This document shows, piece after piece, positions 36,936 through 45,202 of a stretch of 64,000 nt of DNA. Source of the stretch: an uncultured Candidatus Binatia bacterium (GTDB lineage Bacteria > Desulfobacterota > Binatia > Bin18); the NCBI GenBank assembly GCA_958296235.1, contig OY282457.1, positions 4,335,338 through 4,399,337 on the forward strand. The letters are read 5' to 3'. Position numbers and translations under genes: made by a program. The notes beneath the pieces are model-generated. The model was not told the origin of the DNA, ran no database searches, and saw only the letters and a list, made by a program, of their open reading frames with translations. How positions within the stretch are numbered: position 1 is the stretch's first letter; each line of letters starts with the position of its first letter.

Positions 36936-38678
36936 ATGTTGCCGCTGCTTCCGTTCCTCTGGAGGCGACTCGAGTCCGTAGCGGTTGCCTGCAGCGCCCG
37001 CCGAACCGAGCCGCTCCAGGCCACGCTGATCGCAGTCGCGTTCTGGACATTGGCGATCATCGCTCTGACCAACCTGAGGTACGTGCATCTTGGGGGGATA
37101 CCACAGGTCGAGGTAGTCATTGCACGGGCGACCATGGCCTGCTGTGTCCTCTTGTTGGGCCTGGTTGGAGCCCGGTGCGTGATTGCCTGGCGAAAGTCTA
37201 CTTCTCTCCTTTCTCTCTGGGGGGTACTTGGCGGAACACCCGGCATGTTGTTGTTCGCTGCGGTGGCGTCCTATCTGGCGATCGGCGCTGCCGTGCTGGG
37301 CGTCGAGGCAATCTCGCAGCCCGAAACGGCTGGGAGATTGAAGTATCGAGTCCTCCATTTCAGCGTGCTCGTGGCCGCCGCGGTCGGTGGCCGCGCGGTG
37401 CTGGAACGAACCGGAGCCAAGACGTTGTTGCAGTGGACGCTCGTGATTCTGGTGGCAAGCTGCGCCGTCGTTCTGGCCTCGCCGGTCCTGCGTGATATTG
37501 GCATGCTGCCGGAGTACCGGCATCTCTATCGCATGACCGGTACTTTTTCCGATCCCAACGACGCGGGCTTCATCGCTTGCATGACGGTAGTACTGGCATT
37601 GGCATTTCAATCCAACGAACGGCAACGCGCCCTTGGGTATCTGGCCCTGGTCCTGGGATGCGCCGCGGGACTCGCATCGTTCTCCGCTACAGCGATTCTT
37701 GTTCTGGGCGGGATGCTCATTCTGTTCCTGCTGCTGAATGTCCGCCGCCTGAGACAAGACCTCTTGCATACCGGCCTGACTGTTCTGTGCATGGCCGGCA
37801 TCCTGGTTTGGCTCATTCCGGGGGCACCGGTAGTGAATACCCACCAAGCCTGGATTGATGATCCGTACGAAGCGAAGCGTGTCGGAGACACTATCACCGT
37901 TTACCTGGTTGACAACAAGCCCCACCGGGCTGACGACTACCCGGCAAATTCCTGGCGATGGCAGCGGGCCGACGCCCGGCCCGGCGATGTCAATACGCCC
38001 GACGACGCTACTTGGACCAACATCGAAGGCGCGCTTTCATCCAACTACACCCCGGCGGACGAAGACGGGGGCAAGTTCTTGCGCGCCTGGATGTCCTACG
38101 AGAAGAACGGCATGACGCACCGGGTTCAAACGGAGGCCATAGGCCCGATTATGGCGGCACCCGCAGCGACCGCGACGGATGCCAACGCGCTGGCCCATCC
38201 ACTGAAGGCACCAAGTGAGACCGTGGAGGCTTTCAGTGGCAAAGTCGATTCCACCAGCGGCAGTGGGAGAGCTCTATCGAGACGAATGCTCTTGTGGGAG
38301 ATGGGCTTCAATAAGGTCCTGGAATCGCCCATCATAGGTCACGGCTTGTATCAGCTCCACTGTATGGAGGGCGCCCCTATCGGAAACCAGGGGACGCCGA
38401 CCGGGGTCCACAATGTGTACCTGATGCTGGTTGGCGAAGCGGGCATTATTCCATTTGCATTATACTTGCTATCTCTGTTCTTCTTGATGCGGTTGCTTTG
38501 GACCGTGCCGAAGTCCCTGGGCAGGGATTTGGTTGTTGGATGGGTTATTGTGATGGCCCTGTACGGCCTGTCGTTTCACCATTTACTCACCACGGGGGCC
38601 TACAATTTCGTTATCGGCCTGGCCTGTGCCACCGCGGCGTTCCTCGTTCAGAGGCAAAGAGACCCAACCGCGGCGTGA
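36936..38678 (+). CDS. Wzy/WaaL-type O-antigen polymerase/ligase with an Ig-like insertion
   Basis: 580 residues. About ten hydrophobic segments and a Wzy_C loop (GVHNVYLMLVGEAGIIPFAL, with the conserved His in GxHN) place it with O-antigen ligases and polymerases. Between about residues 312 and 404 lies a hydrophilic module with the bacterial Ig-like pattern: VGDTITVYLVD, then SWRWQRAD, then ATWTNIEGALSSNYTPADED, then GKFLRAWMSYEKNG. Typical family members lack this module. It sits in the expected periplasmic loop. The enzyme would join or polymerise lipid-linked glycans. Confidence 0.88.
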   Translation: MLPLLPFLWRRLESVAVACSARRTEPLQATLIAVAFWTLAIIALTNLRYVHLGGIPQVEVVIARATMACCVLLLGLVGARCVIAWRKSTSLLSLWGVLGGTPGMLLFAAVASYLAIGAAVLGVEAISQPETAGRLKYRVLHFSVLVAAAVGGRAVLERTGAKTLLQWTLVILVASCAVVLASPVLRDIGMLPEYRHLYRMTGTFSDPNDAGFIACMTVVLALAFQSNERQRALGYLALVLGCAAGLASFSATAILVLGGMLILFLLLNVRRLRQDLLHTGLTVLCMAGILVWLIPGAPVVNTHQAWIDDPYEAKRVGDTITVYLVDNKPHRADDYPANSWRWQRADARPGDVNTPDDATWTNIEGALSSNYTPADEDGGKFLRAWMSYEKNGMTHRVQTEAIGPIMAAPAATATDANALAHPLKAPSETVEAFSGKVDSTSGSGRALSRRMLLWEMGFNKVLESPIIGHGLYQLHCMEGAPIGNQGTPTGVHNVYLMLVGEAGIIPFALYLLSLFFLMRLLWTVPKSLGRDLVVGWVIVMALYGLSFHHLLTTGAYNFVIGLACATAAFLVQRQRDPTAA

Positions 38679-38723
38679 CGGCGGGCGGGGGCAAAAATCA
38701 AGTTATGTGGAGATCGCTTGGAA

Positions 38724-39800
38724 ATGAATAATAGTTTCCGAAGTCTCTTGCGGCTATGGCGCCGGGTAGGAATGGGCAGCCCTCGAAAGTATTACAGTCG
38801 GGGCGGGCGGATAGCCAGGCGTCTTGGGCTGAAAAGGACTCCTTTCCTGCCCACCAGCATCGACGTCGAGCCCATCGATACGTGCAACTTTGCCTGCGAC
38901 CATTGTCAGGTGACGCATTGGACGCGGAAGACGACCCGGTTGACCACCGAGCGGTTCATCTCAATTCTCCGCCAGTTGCCGATGCTTCGTCAGATCAAGC
39001 TCCAGGGAATGGGAGAACCGCTGCTGAACCGACATCTTATTGAGATGCTGGAAGAGGGAGAGATGGGGGGACGTAGCGTCTCCATCGTCACCAATGGTTC
39101 GGTTTATACCGAGAATATCGCCCAGCGGCTTAGCTCTCTGCGGGGGACGACGATTACCATCAGCATGGACGGCGCGACCGCGGAGACGTTCGAGGCAATC
39201 CGAGTCAACGGCAACTTTCAGAAAGTGGTCGATAACGTCGCAGACATGGTCCGCCGCCGCGGCCGCAGCGTCTGGCCCGGTATCGAACTGCGGTCGGTCG
39301 TTACGCTCCGAAACGCCCACGAACTTCCAGATCTCGTGCGGTTGGCGAAACGCCTCGGTGTGGACAAGCTGACGGCAACAACTTTGCTCACCGACTGGGG
39401 AAAAGAGGAGATGGAGGGGTCAATTGCGGCGATAGACGTTTCCCGGGGAGATCCCCGGGTGGACCAGTCCATCCGGGAGTCGAGAGAAGTCGCCGCCGAG
39501 GTCGAGATGCCGCTCAGCGTCGAGCATGGTCAAAGGTATTCCAAGGCGAACCGCTGCCCCTGGCCTTGGACCGCCTCCTACATCGCGGCGAACGGCGACG
39601 TCGTCCCCTGCTGTCAAATAGCCGATTCCAGCGTCGTAAAAATGGGCAACGTGTTCGACGAGCCATTCGCCGATATTTGGAACAACGACAAATACCGGGA
39701 ACTGCGCCGGCGCATTGCCGGCGACGACATTCCGCACTATTGCCGCGGTTGCTACGGAATGAAGCCGGTAGCCGCCTCCACGGACCGGCGGTCGCAATGA
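38724..39800 (+). CDS. Radical SAM protein with SPASM-type C-terminus
   Basis: 358 residues. The radical SAM cluster motif is in IDTCNFACDHCQVTHW (CxxxCxxC), and KLQGMGEPLLNRHLIEMLEE is the SAM-binding GGEP-like region (here GMGEP). The C-terminus has Cys-rich NRCPWPWTASYIAANGDVVPCCQ and PHYCRGCYG, a SPASM/twitch cluster. Such enzymes modify peptides or sugars, and its position at the end of a glycan island suggests a sugar or linker modification. ATG 38724 is used; a TTG at 38718 has slightly better Shine-Dalgarno spacing. Confidence 0.9.
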   Translation: MNNSFRSLLRLWRRVGMGSPRKYYSRGGRIARRLGLKRTPFLPTSIDVEPIDTCNFACDHCQVTHWTRKTTRLTTERFISILRQLPMLRQIKLQGMGEPLLNRHLIEMLEEGEMGGRSVSIVTNGSVYTENIAQRLSSLRGTTITISMDGATAETFEAIRVNGNFQKVVDNVADMVRRRGRSVWPGIELRSVVTLRNAHELPDLVRLAKRLGVDKLTATTLLTDWGKEEMEGSIAAIDVSRGDPRVDQSIRESREVAAEVEMPLSVEHGQRYSKANRCPWPWTASYIAANGDVVPCCQIADSSVVKMGNVFDEPFADIWNNDKYRELRRRIAGDDIPHYCRGCYGMKPVAASTDRRSQ

Positions 39801-39894
39801 AATGCAGGTGACCATCGCCCGAGGCAGCGGAGGGACAAAGCCAGCGAGAGCGCGCAATTTCGATGATACAATTCCGCAGAAGCCGGGTTCTGCT

Positions 39895-39952
39895 TCCCTC
39901 GCCCCTGGAGGCCTGTCCTGAGCCTGTCGAAGGGGAGAGGGCTGGGGTGAGG
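39895..39952 (-). repeat. Dispersed palindromic repeat element, copy 3
   Basis: Read on the minus strand it is CCCTCACCCC, CCTCTCCCC, TTCGACAGGCTCAGGACAGG and CTCCAGGGG, the same order as at 23.4 and 46.1 kb. Near its other end AAACTGAACCACTACC follows at 39963-39979. It sits just after the radical SAM gene and before the right boundary repeat. Confidence 0.75.
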
Positions 39953-39976
39953 GGGAATAAGCAAACTGAACCACTA

Positions 39977-40115
39977 CCGAGGCCCTTGGTACCGCTAGGG
40001 TCGTTGTTTTTCCTTACGTTACGCCTGACTCATAGATGCTCGCTCCGCTAAGTCAGCCCATGTCCACCCGAAAAACCTCTGTAAATTCAATAGCTTAACA
40101 GTAAATAACACTCAT
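39977..40115 (+). repeat. Right boundary repeat of the polysaccharide island
   Basis: The diverged direct copy of 26651-26802 (see there). No gene lies between 39801 and 40173; the stretch is filled by this repeat, the palindromic element before it and about 60 AT-richer bases. Confidence 0.65.
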
Positions 40116-40173
40116 CTTGCCACGATTCTGTCGGGCGATTACGCCGAGATTAAATATACTTCTTTATCTCCAC

Positions 40174-40767
40174 TCATTCCGTTGTTGGGCAACCGCGGGT
40201 GACGCAGGAATCGGAAAAAATAATGGTATCTTCATTCGGGTAACTGTGGGCGGTCTTGATGGTCACACGCTGGCGCGCGCTGTCGAGCATCACCCAGACC
40301 AGGGTTTGTGGAGCCGCGCCTCGTGGTGTGGCTGGAAAAGCATACGTGAGACCCAGACTGGAGGGCAGGGTGGTAGCGGCGCTCGTTCGGACAATACGCC
40401 GCGCCAATGCCTGGAAGGGAGGCTGCCCGCGCTGGCTGTCCGTTCGCCGGGCCTCAAAATGATAGTGCATTGCCGGCGTGAGCTGGAGGTCAACAGGGCG
40501 AACCAAGTTTGCAATCCAGTCTGAGAACGCCGGTTGTAATGTGGGGGGGATATCCGCGCAGGCCAGGATTTCGGAAACATGGTGGGTGTTGTCATACGCT
40601 ATGTGGATGAGGTGGCTGGTGCCGATAATACTCGCCTGTACCTGGAACTGGGGTTGTTCCAGGCGCAGCGTGGCCAGCGGCCTGAAGTGCTGAAAATCCA
40701 CCCTGTCGGCGATAACGTGGAGCCGGAGCTCGGCGGCGGACTGCTCCTTGTAGGTAAGCGCGCTCAT
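40174..40767 (-). CDS. DUF2617 family protein
   Basis: 197 residues from the ATG at 40767. VQASIIGTSHLIHIAYDN, EILACADIP, YHFEARRTDS and the closing TIKTAHSYPNEDTIIFSDS match the layout of DUF2617 proteins. Family function is unknown. Its ATG overlaps the TSUP permease stop as ATGA, so the two are translationally coupled. No signal peptide is seen. Confidence 0.8.
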   Translation of the reverse strand: MSALTYKEQSAAELRLHVIADRVDFQHFRPLATLRLEQPQFQVQASIIGTSHLIHIAYDNTHHVSEILACADIPPTLQPAFSDWIANLVRPVDLQLTPAMHYHFEARRTDSQRGQPPFQALARRIVRTSAATTLPSSLGLTYAFPATPRGAAPQTLVWVMLDSARQRVTIKTAHSYPNEDTIIFSDSCVTRGCPTTE

Positions 40768-41591
40768 GCGGCGTCTAGTGCGGAAACAGCGGACAAGCGC
40801 AGGAGTGGAGAGAAGGCCAACAGCGGGCGGAGTCCCTCCCACACCCCGAGCAACTGGAGTGCCATGACCACTATTGTCCCAGCCAACACAATCCGAATCC
40901 AGCCTTCACCCTTACTGACCCCCCAGTGCGCCCCGAACCACGCGCCGATGCTGGTCGTTAGTGAAAGGAGCAGTCCCACACGCCAATCAACTTTCCCGTT
41001 CAGCGCAAAGACGCAGCAGGCAATACCAGTCAGGCCCATGACAATAACGACTTTCACGCCATTTGCCAGGGTGAGATTCAAGCCGCCCACAGTGCTCAGC
41101 GTCACCAGTATCAAAATACCTGCCCCAATCTGAAGTAAGCCACCGTAGAGGCCGATGCCGAAAAAGACGCCTTGGAGCAGGCGTCGCCCCCGACCTGTCC
41201 CGCTGACAGCCAGCAGTTTGCTGCTGAGGACCGGCTCAAACATTATCGGGATGAGCAGAACCAGCATGGTGATGGCCAATACACTCTGGAAGACTGCATC
41301 GTCCAGACGGACCGACACCAGCGCGCCACACACCGAACCCAGCATGGCCGGGAGCATGAGCGTAAGGGCTAAGCCTGAGTCAGTCTGGTTCAGTTTTGTA
41401 TACGCAGCCAGCGCAGTCAGACTTTGCAGGACAACGGCCAGACGATTCGTTCCGTTGGCAACTCCCGGCGGCAGCCCGACCAGAATGAGGACTGGCACGG
41501 TCAGCATGGCCCCTCCGCCGGAAACCGCGTTGAGAAAACCCGCGGCCAGACCGCTGAGGGTAATGAGGAGCATATCGGTGAGTGACAGCAT
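40764..41591 (-). CDS. TSUP (TauE/SafE) family permease
   Basis: 275 residues with about eight membrane helices. The first repeat contains SGLAAGFLNAVSGGGAMLTV, the family glycine-rich signature, and the second GLYGGLLQIGAGILILVTL. Members move sulfite, sulfonates or other small anions. ATG 41591 gives the family N-terminus; a longer frame would add 41 residues of translated repeat DNA. Upstream, two copies of GGGCAGCCACAGGGGG occur at 41600-41655. It precedes the CRISPR locus and is transcribed away from it. Confidence 0.87.
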   Translation of the reverse strand: MLSLTDMLLITLSGLAAGFLNAVSGGGAMLTVPVLILVGLPPGVANGTNRLAVVLQSLTALAAYTKLNQTDSGLALTLMLPAMLGSVCGALVSVRLDDAVFQSVLAITMLVLLIPIMFEPVLSSKLLAVSGTGRGRRLLQGVFFGIGLYGGLLQIGAGILILVTLSTVGGLNLTLANGVKVVIVMGLTGIACCVFALNGKVDWRVGLLLSLTTSIGAWFGAHWGVSKGEGWIRIVLAGTIVVMALQLLGVWEGLRPLLAFSPLLRLSAVSALDAA

Positions 41592-41700
41592 AATAGAAAG
41601 GGCAGCCACAGGGGGGCAGCCGCAGGATAAAAAGGGCAGCCACAGGGGGCTGCCCCTACCATTGCGGCGCCTGGATTGTGTGGCGATTGTTGCGTGTCTG

Positions 41701-41747
41701 AGCGAGAGGGTCAAGCAGAAGGCGTCGGGCAGGAAAGAATCTCGTCG
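41701..41747 (+). repeat. Left flanking direct repeat of the CRISPR-Cas9 locus
   Basis: 47 bases that match 46002-46048 in the same orientation at 42 positions. Shared blocks are GTCAAGCAGAAGGC and GGCAGGAAAGAATCT. It lies 57 bases before the tracrRNA 3' end; its partner lies 38 bases beyond the last CRISPR repeat. I found no other copy in the window. Confidence 0.75.
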
Positions 41748-41759
41748 TCAGCGGAGGGA

Positions 41760-41839
41760 AAGGCCCGGCGTACCGAGCCTTCCAATTTTGTGACTTGAGC
41801 CTTGTTAACGAGTTGGCTCAAATCCAGATGATCTAAGCT
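41760..41839 (-). ncRNA. tracrRNA
   Basis: On the minus strand the sequence from 41839 down is the anti-repeat: 22 consecutive pairs with the CRISPR repeat (one G-U), then a small bulge, then a six-pair lower stem (CAACTC with GGGTTG) and a final GTTG/TAAC pairing. A tail with AACAAGGCTCAAGTC follows. It ends in a 9-bp GC hairpin at 41760-41781 with a four-base TACG loop, then TTTCCC. This is the layout of a type II tracrRNA. The 5' end is inferred and could extend a few bases toward cas9; a TATACGAT element about 10 bases upstream may be the -10 box. Confidence 0.87.
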
Positions 41840-41901
41840 GTGGAAGCGTAGCATCGTATACGCTAGCCTGCAAGAAATATTTGAAAGAGAGGAGGGCAAG
41901 C

Positions 41902-44900
41902 ATGGCGTGGCGTCTGGGGATTGATCTGGGAACAAACTCTTTAGGCTGGTGGGCGTTCAACGTTGAAAAAGAAGGCCATCAGTGGCGGGTCAGCGACTCG
42001 CTCAACGGGGGCGTGTACATCTTCCCGGATGGGCGGGAGCCGGCAAAAAGTGGGCGTGTGGGTAACAGCAACGCGGTAGAACGCCGCAGGGCGCGGTCAA
42101 TGCGCCGCAACCGGGACCGACGCAAAACACGCCTTCGTGCCTTCATGCGCGAGCTTGTTGAGTTGGGGCTGATGCCCAAATCGCGAGACGAACGTGACAA
42201 GCTGTTCCAGCCACGAGCGAAATCCAACGCTCCTGACCGCTCCAATCCCTATTGGCTGCGCGCCGAGGCAGTGGAACGGCTCCTTGCACCCTACGAACTT
42301 GGGCGGGCGTTGTTTCATCTCGGACTACGGCGAGGCTTTAAGTCCAACCGGCTTGAACAGGCGGATGACGATGGCGGTAAACTCAAGAAACACAAACTCA
42401 AGAAACGCATAGACGAACTCCACAAGACCCTGAACGGCAGAACGCTCGGTCAGGTCCAATGGGCGCAATTCCAGGCGGAGAGAGAACGGCAAAAGTCGGG
42501 TGAAAAGCCTGCTGGCATCCGGTTCAGGGGCGAGAGCGAGTTCTACCCGGACCGAGCCATGTACGCGGCGGAGTTCGACGAAATCCGCAAGAAGCAGGAG
42601 GCCCACCACCGTCCAGAGCCCGCTGATTGGGACCGTTTACGGGATCGGTATGTTCTTTTTCAATGGCCTTTGAAACCTGTGGAAAGAGGTCGCTGCGAAT
42701 TCTTTCCAGAAGAGGCTCGACATTGGCGCGATACTCCTATCGGCCACGATTTCCGTATCTATCAGGAAGTCAATATGCTGCGTTGGGTCGATGCCGACTA
42801 CCAGGAGCATCTCTTGAGTGACGACCAAAGGTCAGCCGTATTGCATCTCTTGCTCACCAGAAAATCTGAAGTCAAATTCAACTCACTACGTAAACAGAAG
42901 CGCCGAGACCGTACCCCGCTGTTCCCCGGCTGTATACGGTTCAATCTGGAAAGCGAGAAGCGCAAAGGACTCAAGAACCACGCTATCGGTGCAACGCTCG
43001 CAAAGAATCCGAATCTTTCCCACCTGTGGCAACGCCGCTGCTCAGACGAAGGCGACGCCGGTCTGCTCGATAACGTTTTCGAGGCGCTTCACGAAGAAGC
43101 CGAACCGGAAAGTCTCGCAACACGGCTCGCGGCAGATTTTGAATTTGATAGTGCAGTTATTGAGGCGTTTTCTACACTCCACCCTTCCCGGGCAACCGCA
43201 AATGTTTCCCGCCGATTCATGGAAGCCATCGTACCGATCATGCGCGATCAGAAACTCTTGTACTGGGAAGCGGTCCGTGAGGTTAAAGACGGGAACGGCT
43301 CTCCTCTGCGTCACAGTCAACAGCCTGAAGGTAGACACCATGACACTCTTCCTTATTATGGGGAAATACTGCATGGCTCGACACTCGGAGCAGACCCCAC
43401 AGCCGACCCGCAGACTGCACCTGAACAACACTTTGGCAAGATCAACAATCCGACGGTTCATGTCGCGCTCAACAGCCTTCGGCGAGTCGTAAATACCTTG
43501 ATTGAACGGTACGGTGAACGACCAGTTGAAATCCATGTGGAGCTGTCGCGAGCCCTGAAACGGACTCGGAAAGAGCGCGACGAAGACACTAAACAGCAAG
43601 CTCACAACCAGGAGGAAAATGACCGTATTCGAAAGGAACTCTCGAAACTCGGAGTCGCACAATCAGCGCGTAACATCAAGAAGTTTAAGCTGTGGGAGGA
43701 ACTCGGTAAGAACACGCTGGCTCGTTGCTGTCCCTACTCTGGGAAGCCGATTTCTTGTGCCCAGCTTTTCAACGACAATGGAGAGGCGGAAATTGAACAT
43801 ATCCTCCCATTCAAGCGCACGCTCGATGATTCTATAGCCAACCTCACCGTCGCAATGCGCTGGGCCAACCGGCGCAAGGGCAATCAGACACCCTACGAGG
43901 CGTTTGCTTCAAACGCTCACGCCGCTTACGGCATCGAGTGGGACACCGTGCGCAGGCTCGCTGACGGCTTACCCGACAACAAAAAATGGCGGTTCGGACC
44001 GGACGCAATGGCCCGGTTTGAGGGTGAGAACGATTTCATTGCTCGGCAGTTGACGGACAACGCCTATATCGCGCGCGCAGCTATGCGTTACCTTCGCTGC
44101 CTCAAGAATGTAGAACAGATTGTTCCCAACCGTGGCGGCCTGACCTCCCTATTGCGTAGGAAATGGGGCTTCAAGAAGGACCGTGGAGATCACCGTCACC
44201 ACGCCGTTGACGCCGCCGTCATTGGGCTGGCCGACCGGGCGATGCTTAATAGGGTCTCCAGACAGACCGCCCGAGGCGCGGATGACCGGGTGCACATCAT
44301 CGTGCCCGAACTCCCGGGACCGATTGAGCAAGCGATTCGCGCCCGTGTTCCTGAAATTGTCGTGGCATTCAAGCCAGACCACGGCTGGCAGGGAGCGATG
44401 TTCAAAGACTCCGCATATGGTTTCATTGCGCCGGAACGACGCGACCCGGATATGCCGGAACACAATCTCGTGGTTCGCAAGGCGTTCACGGATCTTACCC
44501 TCAAAGAATGTGGATTCATCAAAGATAAAGATAAGCCGCCTCGCTATGTTGGTGGTTGCATCCGCGCTGAGCGGCTTCGCAACTCCATAGGTGTATACCT
44601 CACACAGGCAGCAGAAAATGGGGAAGATTTGACAAAGCCCGCCATATTGAAAAAGGTCCTGGCACGTTTCGGAGCAGAGTACGGGGTCGGCAAGGTGCGG
44701 ATTCTGGTTACTGACCAAACCGTTGTGCCCATACCCTCGACTCCCTACAAGGGCTATAAGCCTGATTCCTACGTCTGTTGTGATATCTGGCGTTGTCCAA
44801 AGGGGGAGAAGGGTGGGTGGCAGAAAGGGAAATACGAGTGGCGCGGTGTGTATTGGTCCTATGCGGATACGCCGAACGGTGTACCTGCACCGGGAGCGCG

Positions 44901-45150
44901 TAAGCCACACCCCGCCGCAAAGCTGGTCGCTCGTCTTTATAAGAGCGACATGATCGCCTACGAGAAAGACGGGCAAACGCAGATCATGCGCGTTGCCGGG
45001 TTCAGCACGACAAATAATAAGTTGGACGTGGTTCCGCATTCCGCTGCCGACCCGAAACAGAATTTTGTGCTCATCGACAAGCTTGGCGCTGGAGGCCTGC
45101 GGAAACTCTGGGTGTTTCCAGACGGTCGGATAAAGGGCCTCAAAAGATGA
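41902..45150 (+). CDS. cas9: Compact Cas9 endonuclease (type II-C-like)
   Basis: 1082 residues. The order is RuvC-I (WRLGIDLGTNSLGWW, Asp8), arginine-rich bridge helix (ERRRARSMRRNRDRRKTR, near residues 60-78), a REC lobe, RuvC-II (RPVEIHVELSRALK, Glu547), HNH (EAEIEHILPFKRTLDDS, His633, with ANRRKGN), RuvC-III (DHRHHAVDAAVIG, His767 and Asp770) and a C-terminal PAM-interacting region. All catalytic residues are present, so it should cut both DNA strands. ATG 41902 has GGAGG six bases upstream. The size is near the small II-C enzymes. No cas1, cas2, csn2 or cas4 lies nearby. The PAM is not predictable. Confidence 0.97.
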   Translation: MAWRLGIDLGTNSLGWWAFNVEKEGHQWRVSDSLNGGVYIFPDGREPAKSGRVGNSNAVERRRARSMRRNRDRRKTRLRAFMRELVELGLMPKSRDERDKLFQPRAKSNAPDRSNPYWLRAEAVERLLAPYELGRALFHLGLRRGFKSNRLEQADDDGGKLKKHKLKKRIDELHKTLNGRTLGQVQWAQFQAERERQKSGEKPAGIRFRGESEFYPDRAMYAAEFDEIRKKQEAHHRPEPADWDRLRDRYVLFQWPLKPVERGRCEFFPEEARHWRDTPIGHDFRIYQEVNMLRWVDADYQEHLLSDDQRSAVLHLLLTRKSEVKFNSLRKQKRRDRTPLFPGCIRFNLESEKRKGLKNHAIGATLAKNPNLSHLWQRRCSDEGDAGLLDNVFEALHEEAEPESLATRLAADFEFDSAVIEAFSTLHPSRATANVSRRFMEAIVPIMRDQKLLYWEAVREVKDGNGSPLRHSQQPEGRHHDTLPYYGEILHGSTLGADPTADPQTAPEQHFGKINNPTVHVALNSLRRVVNTLIERYGERPVEIHVELSRALKRTRKERDEDTKQQAHNQEENDRIRKELSKLGVAQSARNIKKFKLWEELGKNTLARCCPYSGKPISCAQLFNDNGEAEIEHILPFKRTLDDSIANLTVAMRWANRRKGNQTPYEAFASNAHAAYGIEWDTVRRLADGLPDNKKWRFGPDAMARFEGENDFIARQLTDNAYIARAAMRYLRCLKNVEQIVPNRGGLTSLLRRKWGFKKDRGDHRHHAVDAAVIGLADRAMLNRVSRQTARGADDRVHIIVPELPGPIEQAIRARVPEIVVAFKPDHGWQGAMFKDSAYGFIAPERRDPDMPEHNLVVRKAFTDLTLKECGFIKDKDKPPRYVGGCIRAERLRNSIGVYLTQAAENGEDLTKPAILKKVLARFGAEYGVGKVRILVTDQTVVPIPSTPYKGYKPDSYVCCDIWRCPKGEKGGWQKGKYEWRGVYWSYADTPNGVPAPGARKPHPAAKLVARLYKSDMIAYEKDGQTQIMRVAGFSTTNNKLDVVPHSAADPKQNFVLIDKLGAGGLRKLWVFPDGRIKGLKR

Positions 45151-45176
45151 TTGGCGGTCTCGTTGAAGTCGCTGAA

Positions 45177-45200
45177 AATGGACGCTACCTATCCGTCCAT
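45177..45200 (-). terminator. Hairpin at the cas9-proximal end of the array
   Basis: Between the cas9 stop and the first repeat, ATGGACG (45178-45184) pairs with CGTCCAT (45194-45200) around a nine-base loop. Read on the minus strand the stem is followed directly by TTTT; on the plus strand by CGAG. This fits an intrinsic terminator for an array transcribed from right to left. Confidence 0.6.
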
Positions 45201-45202
45201 CG

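Noticed and set aside
36387-37925. Long antisense frame of 512 codons across the glycosyltransferase and wzy-like genes
   Set aside because: Its composition follows the codon pattern of the plus-strand genes, which have clear domains; it is a high-GC shadow.
41804-41901. tracrRNA on the plus strand running into cas9
   Set aside because: A small hairpin (AGCGTA/TACGCT) follows the anti-repeat, but there is no terminator before cas9, and the differences from the repeat become A-C mismatches on this strand.
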